This document shows, piece after piece, positions 40,259 through 44,813 of a stretch of 44,813 bases of DNA (within the stretch, counting starts at the first letter, position 1; each line of letters begins with the position of its first letter). The stretch covers positions 1-44,813 of the forward strand of contig JAFDWT010000028.1 in assembly GCA_018268335.1 (NCBI GenBank), given 5' to 3'. This DNA is from Armatimonadota bacterium. Its GTDB lineage: Bacteria; Armatimonadota; Fimbriimonadia; Fimbriimonadales; Fimbriimonadaceae. The notes under the pieces were generated by a model. It saw only the letters and a list, made by a program, of their open reading frames with translations, did not search any database and was not told the DNA's origin. Both the position numbers and the translations under genes were made by a program.

Positions 40259-40938
40259 ATCTGCTTCCCTTGGCGCAACTGGGCGGGCATATCGACGTCG
40301 AAATGGTCGCGGCGATCATCGCCGTCATCTTTTTGGCGATCGGGATCCATGAGTATTGCCACGCCAAGTTCGCCGATCTGGCTGGCGACCCGACGCCGCG
40401 GGCAATGGGCCGCGTGACGCTCAACCTTTTCAAGCACTTTGAGCTGCTTGGGTCGATCATGATCTTGATCACGGCTCTGGCCGGATATGGGATCGGCTGG
40501 GGCAAGCCGGTCATGATGGACCCCCGGCGCATGAAGAACCCGAAGTGGGACCACTTCATTGCCGTCTTGGCCGGGCCAATGAGCAACTTGGTGCAGGCGG
40601 CGGTGTTTGCCGTCTTGCTCCGGCTTGTCGGCGCCTACGTGGTGTCGGTGCCGTTTTTGCTGTACTTCCTCTTTTTCGGAGTGATGATCAACGTGTCGCT
40701 CTTTGTGTTCAACCTGATCCCCATCGGGCCTCTGGACGGGATGTGGCTGTTGGGGACTTTCATGCCGGACAAGACCCGGCTCGCTTGGACTCGGTTCAAT
40801 CTGACCATCGGGCAGTTCGTTTTTCTCGGGCTTGTCCTGATCCGGTTTCCCGACGGCTCGTCGCCGCTCAGTATCATCATGGGCCCGCTGCGCTCGACAT
40901 TGGCCCGGGTGTTGCTCGGCCACGACCTTGGAATGTAG
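40255..40938 (+). CDS. M50-family membrane metalloprotease (site-2-protease-like)
   Basis: A 227-residue integral membrane protease from GTG 40255 (GTGA overlap with lysA). The zinc motif HEYCH (His32, Glu33, His36) sits in the first helix, after AAIIAVIFLAIGI. Further segments are HFIAVLAGPMSNLVQAAVFAVLL and LYFLFFGVMINVSLFVF. The third ligand motif is NLIPIGPLDG. No PDZ domain, so it is the compact YwhC-like type. Substrates are unknown; genomic position beside lysA and trpS is common for this subgroup and not informative. Confidence 0.9.
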   Translation: MNLLPLAQLGGHIDVEMVAAIIAVIFLAIGIHEYCHAKFADLAGDPTPRAMGRVTLNLFKHFELLGSIMILITALAGYGIGWGKPVMMDPRRMKNPKWDHFIAVLAGPMSNLVQAAVFAVLLRLVGAYVVSVPFLLYFLFFGVMINVSLFVFNLIPIGPLDGMWLLGTFMPDKTRLAWTRFNLTIGQFVFLGLVLIRFPDGSSPLSIIMGPLRSTLARVLLGHDLGM

Positions 40939-40944
40939 TCACTT

Positions 40945-41946
40945 ATGGAACTCCCAGCTAATAAACGCATCTTGAGCGGCATGCGCAGCTCGAACCCTCG
41001 CCTGCACATCGGCAACTACGAGGGGGCGTTGCGGAACTGGGTGGATTTGCAGAACCAGGGTTACGACATGTACTGCATGGTCGCTGACCTGCACGCGCTG
41101 ACGACGATGTACGAGGAGCCGGGGGAGGTCAGCCGGAACGCCCGCGAAGTAGCCAAGGATTACATCGCGGCGGGGATCGACCCGGCGAAGTCGGCGGTTT
41201 TTGTGCAGTCGCACGTGCGGGAGCACAGCGAGCTGCACCTGCTGTTCAGCATGATGACGCCGCTCGGCTGGCTGGAGCGGGTGCCGACTTATAAGGAGAA
41301 GCAAGAGGATTTGGGAGCCGCAGAGCGCGAACCATATGGCCTTCTCGGCTACCCCGTCCTTCAGACGGTCGACATTCTCCTCTACAAACCCTACGGAGTC
41401 CCCGTGGGCCGCGACCAGGCGCCGCACTTGGAGATTGGCAACGACATCGCCTTGCGGTTCAACCGGCTGTACGGCAAGGACGTCTTTACGCCCTACAAGT
41501 ACATGATCCCCGAGGACGAGAGCCGGGCCAAGGTGCCGGGTCTGGACATGCGCAAGATGAGCAAGTCGTACGACAACTGCATCTACTTGAGCGACACCGA
41601 GGATCAGACTGCAGCGCGCATCAAGAGCGCTTTCACCACGCCGACCAAGATCAAGAAAGACGACCCCGGCGTCCCCGAAGGCTGCGCCGTCTGCCAATAC
41701 CTCCGCCTCTACAGCAAGGATTGGGAGACGCAGTGGGACGAAGACCGCCAGGGTCTGCGCGGGTGTATGCAGAACAAGAAGGAGCTGACCGAAGCCCTCA
41801 ACGAATACCTCCGCCCCATGCGCGAACGCCGGGCGGCCCTGGACGACGCGACCATCGAGGACATCCTCCGCGACGGGGCTGCCCGTGCGACAGAACGGGC
41901 AGCTGCGACGATGGCCGAAGTCCGCGATGCGATGGGGATGTTCTAG
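40945..41946 (+). CDS. trpS: tryptophan-tRNA ligase
   Basis: Charges tRNA-Trp. A class I synthetase of 333 residues, normal length. HIGH-like motif is PRLHIGNYEG (residues 19-28), KMSKS motif complete at 204-208 (DMRKMSKSYDN). GYPVLQTVDILLYKP, VGRDQAPHLEIGNDIA and FTTPTKIKKDDPGVPEGC are conserved. It lies 6 nt after the M50 gene, so lysA, the M50 protease and trpS form an operon. Confidence 0.97.
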   Translation: MELPANKRILSGMRSSNPRLHIGNYEGALRNWVDLQNQGYDMYCMVADLHALTTMYEEPGEVSRNAREVAKDYIAAGIDPAKSAVFVQSHVREHSELHLLFSMMTPLGWLERVPTYKEKQEDLGAAEREPYGLLGYPVLQTVDILLYKPYGVPVGRDQAPHLEIGNDIALRFNRLYGKDVFTPYKYMIPEDESRAKVPGLDMRKMSKSYDNCIYLSDTEDQTAARIKSAFTTPTKIKKDDPGVPEGCAVCQYLRLYSKDWETQWDEDRQGLRGCMQNKKELTEALNEYLRPMRERRAALDDATIEDILRDGAARATERAAATMAEVRDAMGMF

Positions 41947-41958
41947 GAGCCTCGGAGT

Positions 41959-42025
41959 TTCCCCCCACCCGGTTCGGCCGGAGCCTCACCGACCTCCCCC
42001 CGACCTGAGTCGGGGAGAGGTGTTT
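41959..42025 (+). repeat. intergenic stem-loop repeat, family A (copy upstream of the phage module)
   Basis: TTCCCCCCACCCGGTTCGGC, then GAGCCTCACCGACCTCCCCC and a hairpin CCTCCCCCCGAC-CTGA-GTCGGGGAGAGG (one mismatch), then TGTTTGG. It matches 43464-43525 and, reversed, 6756-6810. It lies between the trpS stop and a strong promoter. Confidence 0.75.
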
Positions 42026-42027
42026 GG

Positions 42028-42057
42028 TTGACAGACTAGACGCATGTCTCCTAATAT
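42028..42057 (+). promoter_or_regulatory. near-consensus promoter of the phage head module
   Basis: -35 TTGACA (42028-42033, perfect), 18-nt spacer, -10 TAATAT (42052-42057). The -35 directly abuts the end of repeat A. It drives the gene starting at 42088. Confidence 0.75.
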
Positions 42058-42087
42058 CCGGAGCCCAAGCGGCTCTGGAGACGACGG

Positions 42088-43008
42088 TTGAAGAAGAAAC
42101 CGAAAGAACTATCACCCCATCAACGCGAGCTTTTGCGCGCGGCGGCGGCGGCGGGCCCGGGGCACCTGGGCCAACGGCGTGCGCTCGGCGCGGTCGAGGA
42201 GGCCCAGCTCGGACAAGACCTGGCCGACGCCGGCCTGTCGCCGCCGCCCTACTTTGGCAAAGACAACACCTGGACAGAGCGCCGGGCCAAGCTGTTCGAG
42301 GCAGGTGACTATCCGGACAAGGGAGTCAACATCACGCCCGACCAACTGGGCGCCCTAGCCGAAAACTTCGATCTGCCGGTGCCGATCCTGATCGAGCACG
42401 CCAAATCGCCGTTGGAACTGGGCTACCTGACAAAGGTCGAGGCCCAGGGCAGTGACTTGGTTGGCACCCTGGCGATGACGGCCGAGGCCGACTCGCTGAT
42501 CCGCCAATCGGGAGCGAAATCGCTCTCTCTCGGCCTGTCCCCCGACCTGACCGAGATCCGCGAGGTCAGCCTCGTGCGGCGCCCACGGGTCAAGTCGGCT
42601 CGCATCTTTGGCGACGACATTGTCTTCACCACCGAACTTTGGGACGACGAAGAGGACTGGGAGGCGCGGTTCGCGGAACTGCAAGCGGAGCGCGACAGGG
42701 AGAGAGCGGCGCAGAAGGTCGCCGACTATCTGCAAGCCGGTCGGCTTGTCCCTGCCCAGAGAGCCTTTGCCGAAGCGCTGCTGTGCGAGCAGGGCGACGT
42801 CCACTTTGACGGCGACACCGTGCCGATGGCGAAGTTGGTCGAGCGGCTGATCGAGTCGGCCCCGGCCCATCAACTGTTCGAGACTACCCCCGCAAGCATC
42901 CCCGGCGGCGGCCCGACCCTCGCCCCCGACGAGCGCGCTTTCTATGAGCGCCACTTTCCCGGCCTAGACATGGGCGCTATCGCCCGTAACCGTCAGGCCA
43001 CCCACTAA
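42088..43008 (+). CDS. Mu gpI-like phage head protease/scaffold
   Basis: A 306-residue protein from TTG 42088 (GGAG 8 nt upstream; no in-frame ATG nearby). Residues about 50-180 match phage Mu I-like proteases: KLFEAGDYPDKGVNITPDQL, PVPILIEHAKSPLELGYLT, AKSLSLGLSPDLTEIREVSL, VRRPRVKSARIFG. Residues 185-230 are a charged helical segment (DWEARFAELQAERDRERAAQ), as in scaffolding regions. The C-terminus FYERHFPGLDMGAIARN is like other gpI tails. It processes the head precursor. The catalytic residues cannot be read with certainty. Confidence 0.75.
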   Translation: MKKKPKELSPHQRELLRAAAAAGPGHLGQRRALGAVEEAQLGQDLADAGLSPPPYFGKDNTWTERRAKLFEAGDYPDKGVNITPDQLGALAENFDLPVPILIEHAKSPLELGYLTKVEAQGSDLVGTLAMTAEADSLIRQSGAKSLSLGLSPDLTEIREVSLVRRPRVKSARIFGDDIVFTTELWDDEEDWEARFAELQAERDRERAAQKVADYLQAGRLVPAQRAFAEALLCEQGDVHFDGDTVPMAKLVERLIESAPAHQLFETTPASIPGGGPTLAPDERAFYERHFPGLDMGAIARNRQATH

Positions 43009-43017
43009 CACAACAAC

Positions 43018-43458
43018 ATGGCAGCACTCACCAAGAGCTTCGAAACCTACGAACGGCCTGGACTGGTCGTCTCGTACAAAGTCAGCAATACCAAGGTCTA
43101 CAAGGGCGCGGCGGTCGGCGTGAACGCATCGGGCTACATCGTCCCGATGGCCCACGGCACCGCGAGCCTCAAGTTCGTCGGCGTCGCCAATGACACCGTC
43201 GACAACAGCTCGGGTACCGCTGGCGACAAGAGCGTCAACGTCACCAAGTCGGGCTCCTTTGTCTATCGGGCTATGGCCGGCTTCACGCCGACGGTCGCCG
43301 ACCTGGGCAAAGAGGTCTACGCCGTTACCGACTGGGACGTCCAGGTCGCCACCGCGGGCCTGACCAACCTCTACAAGACCGGCACGATCGTGGCGGTCGA
43401 GACCACATCGACCGGCGAAACCGGCGTGCGGGTCCGGGTCGACAACTACTCTCTGTAG
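43018..43458 (+). CDS. phage capsid decoration protein (DUF2190-like)
   Basis: A 146-residue beta-rich protein, MAALTKSFETYERPGLVVSY, with the DUF2190-like pattern KVYKGAAVGVNASGYIVPMA and FVGVANDTVDNSSGTAG. Such proteins stabilise the capsid between the protease and major capsid genes, which is exactly its place here. It lies 9 nt after the protease gene. Confidence 0.75.
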   Translation: MAALTKSFETYERPGLVVSYKVSNTKVYKGAAVGVNASGYIVPMAHGTASLKFVGVANDTVDNSSGTAGDKSVNVTKSGSFVYRAMAGFTPTVADLGKEVYAVTDWDVQVATAGLTNLYKTGTIVAVETTSTGETGVRVRVDNYSL

Positions 43459-43463
43459 CCACC

Positions 43464-43525
43464 ATTTCCCCCCTCCCGGTTCGCCGGAGCTCACCGACCT
43501 CCCCCAACCGGAGTTGGGGAGAGGT
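43464..43525 (+). repeat. intergenic stem-loop repeat, family A (copy inside the phage module)
   Basis: TTTCCCCCCTCCCGGTTCGC, GGAGCTCACCGACCTCCCCC, then hairpin CCTCCCCCAAC-CGGA-GTTGGGGAGAGG with one bulged base. It sits 6 nt after the decorator stop and before the capsid gene. The inner arm CAAC/GTTG replaces CCGAC/GTCGG of the 41959 copy. A further inverted repeat CGGCGAGC/GCTCGCCG follows in the same gap. Confidence 0.75.
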
Positions 43526-43617
43526 GGTCGTCGGCTGAAGCCGTACCGACACGGCGAGCAAGCTCGCCGGAATTGAAAGCGCGAGCGAGCTCGCGCACTC
43601 CCAAAAGGAAACACACA

Positions 43618-44556
43618 TTGCCACTTCAACGATCTGACATCCCTGATCTCATCGCTCCCGGCCTGAAGACTGAATTCGAGGCCGCTTACCGCTCGCAGGT
43701 GGAGAACTCCATCGCCGAACAGATCGCCACAGTCGTCAGCACGACCCTGCCCATCCAGAAGTACTCGTGGCTCGGCGCGACGCCGCCGATGCGCGAACTG
43801 ATTGACGAACGCCGACCCGCTGGCATGTCGCCCTATAGCGTCACCATCGAGGACAAGACGTTCGAGTCCAGCATCGCCGTCGAGCGGCGCGCAATCGAGG
43901 ACGACCAGCTTGGCTTGGTGCGCCTACGCATCCAAGACTTGGCCAGCCGGGTCAGCCAGCACCGCCACCAGATCGTGGTCGGCGCCCTGACTGCCGGCAA
44001 TGTCGGCCTGGGGTACGACGGCCTGTCGTTCTTCAACACCGCCCACGCGGTGCCCGGTGGGACGGCCAGCAACAAGACGTCCTCGGCACTGAGCGCCGCT
44101 GCTCTGGCCACCGGTGTCAGTGCCATGATGCAGTATCAGGACGACTCCGGGGTTCCTCTTGGTATCGTCCCAGACACCCTGGTCGTCGGCCCCAAGAACA
44201 TGTGGGACGCCATCGAACTGGTGGAGAGCCCGGTCGTCGTCGCCAAGGCGACCACCAGCACGGGCACGCCACCCACCGACTACGTCAATGCCTTCCAGGG
44301 CAGACTGCGACTGATCGTCAGCCCGTACATCACCGGTGCCGCGCAGGACAACTGGTTCCTACTGGACACCAAACGGCCGATCAAGGGCATCATCCTGCAA
44401 CAGCGCTCCGACGTCCCAGTGGAGTTCACCTCACTGGAGAGCAATAGCGGTGGCGAGGCGGCTTGGATGCGCGACCGCTACTACTATGGCGTGCGGGCAC
44501 GCTACAACGTGGGCTACGGACTGTGGCAGGCGGCTTATGGCGGATCTCTTTCCTAG
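43618..44556 (+). CDS. Mu gpT-like phage major capsid protein
   Basis: A 312-residue main head subunit from TTG 43618 (AAAAGGAA 8 nt upstream); an earlier TTG at 43573 lies in the repeat region. Family features are YSWLGATPPMRELIDERRPA, YSVTIEDKTFESSIAVERR, AIEDDQLGLVRLRIQDLA, GYDGLSFFNTAHAV, then DTLVVGPKNMWD and NWFLLDTKRPIKGIILQQR and ERDRYYYG-like ending MRDRYYYGVRARYNVGYGLW. The arrangement with gpI and a decorator is that of Mu-like phages. Confidence 0.85.
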   Translation: MPLQRSDIPDLIAPGLKTEFEAAYRSQVENSIAEQIATVVSTTLPIQKYSWLGATPPMRELIDERRPAGMSPYSVTIEDKTFESSIAVERRAIEDDQLGLVRLRIQDLASRVSQHRHQIVVGALTAGNVGLGYDGLSFFNTAHAVPGGTASNKTSSALSAAALATGVSAMMQYQDDSGVPLGIVPDTLVVGPKNMWDAIELVESPVVVAKATTSTGTPPTDYVNAFQGRLRLIVSPYITGAAQDNWFLLDTKRPIKGIILQQRSDVPVEFTSLESNSGGEAAWMRDRYYYGVRARYNVGYGLWQAAYGGSLS

Positions 44557-44767
44557 CCTGATCGGTGGTTCGCTGGGCTTGCTGTTGGGGCTGTATTTTG
44601 GCTTCAACAGGTTCAGCGACCACCTGTCGTCCTACATCAAGAAGCTGGAGGAGGCGGCCAGGCAGCCGCTCTCCACGGACTGGACGTCATTGGTGGCCGA
44701 GGCCAAGCAGCTGGAGAGCGAAGGCCGGTCTCTGGTGGGCATCGCCCGAAAGGTCATCGGCAGATGA
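44537..44767 (+). CDS. small membrane protein downstream of capsid gene
   Basis: A 76-residue protein with one N-terminal membrane segment (FPSLIGGSLGLLLGLYFGF) followed by a charged helical region (YIKKLEEAARQPLSTDW, VAEAKQLESEGRSLVG). It overlaps the end of the capsid gene by 20 nt and the next start by ATGA, implying translational coupling. Unknown; a holin- or head-associated membrane role is possible. Confidence 0.65.
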   Translation: MADLFPSLIGGSLGLLLGLYFGFNRFSDHLSSYIKKLEEAARQPLSTDWTSLVAEAKQLESEGRSLVGIARKVIGR

Positions 44768-44813
44768 GCGACGTGCCCTGGCCCAGCCTCTTCGGCCTGG
44801 TGGCCGGGGTGGC
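44764..44813 (+). CDS. hypothetical phage-module protein, truncated by window end
   Basis: Starts ATG 44764 in an ATGA overlap with the previous stop; only MSDVPWPSLFGLVAGV is visible, a hydrophobic start that may be a membrane segment. Nothing more can be said. Confidence 0.45.
   Translation, partial: MSDVPWPSLFGLVAGV

Overview
The window is about 45 kb of high-GC bacterial DNA that looks like a member of the Armatimonadota, most likely the Fimbriimonadia. Evidence is a DUF1559-type pseudopilin with the MKRAFTLIELLVVIAIIAIL start typical of that group, a PEP-CTERM protein, a right-handed beta-helix exported protein, a large multi-ATP-cone ribonucleotide reductase, and many GTG/TTG starts. 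The phylum call is inference from protein style; no rRNA is present.

Layout. 1-4045 (minus): end-truncated MacB-type permease, two small paralogous lipoproteins, a pseudopilin and a PIF1-type helicase. 4119-6116 (plus): a two-gene phage-like island with a tail-fibre-like SGNH hydrolase. 6113-8090: a PEP-CTERM protein and a lipoprotein set among dispersed stem-loop repeats. 8128-12397 (minus): ribonucleotide reductase followed 4 nt later by an AT-richer gene with a deoxyribosyltransferase/TIR-like domain. 12721-15046: an exported M28 peptidase divergent from an XRE-cupin regulator, with a strong palindromic operator between them. 15131-17071: beta-helix protein. 17336-24231: a ribosomal protein operon, rplC-rplD-rplW-rplB-rpsS-rplV-rpsC-rplP-rpmC-rpsQ-rplN-rplX-rplE, with its own promoter and terminator, lacking rpsJ at the front and everything after rplE.

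24277-31677: thioredoxin-fold exported protein; a minus-strand unit tRNA-Ser/unknown/ppx/ppk for polyphosphate metabolism; a dNTP triphosphohydrolase; a small exported protein; a GT4 glycosyltransferase. 31751-36611: MFS transporter whose stop codon lies inside a convergent tRNA-Thr, an unknown basic protein, then the run GNAT, peroxiredoxin, panB, panC. 36662-41946 (plus): unknown proteins, a DEDD exonuclease, lysA, an M50 membrane protease and trpS.

42028-44813 (plus): a Mu-like phage head module (gpI-type protease, DUF2190 decorator, gpT-type major capsid protein, small membrane protein) behind a strong promoter and running out of the window. No terminase, portal or integrase precedes it. 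At least four groups of intergenic repeats recur between genes. In one family the hairpin arms differ between copies yet mostly stay paired. I saw no CRISPR array and no insertion sequence with a transposase.
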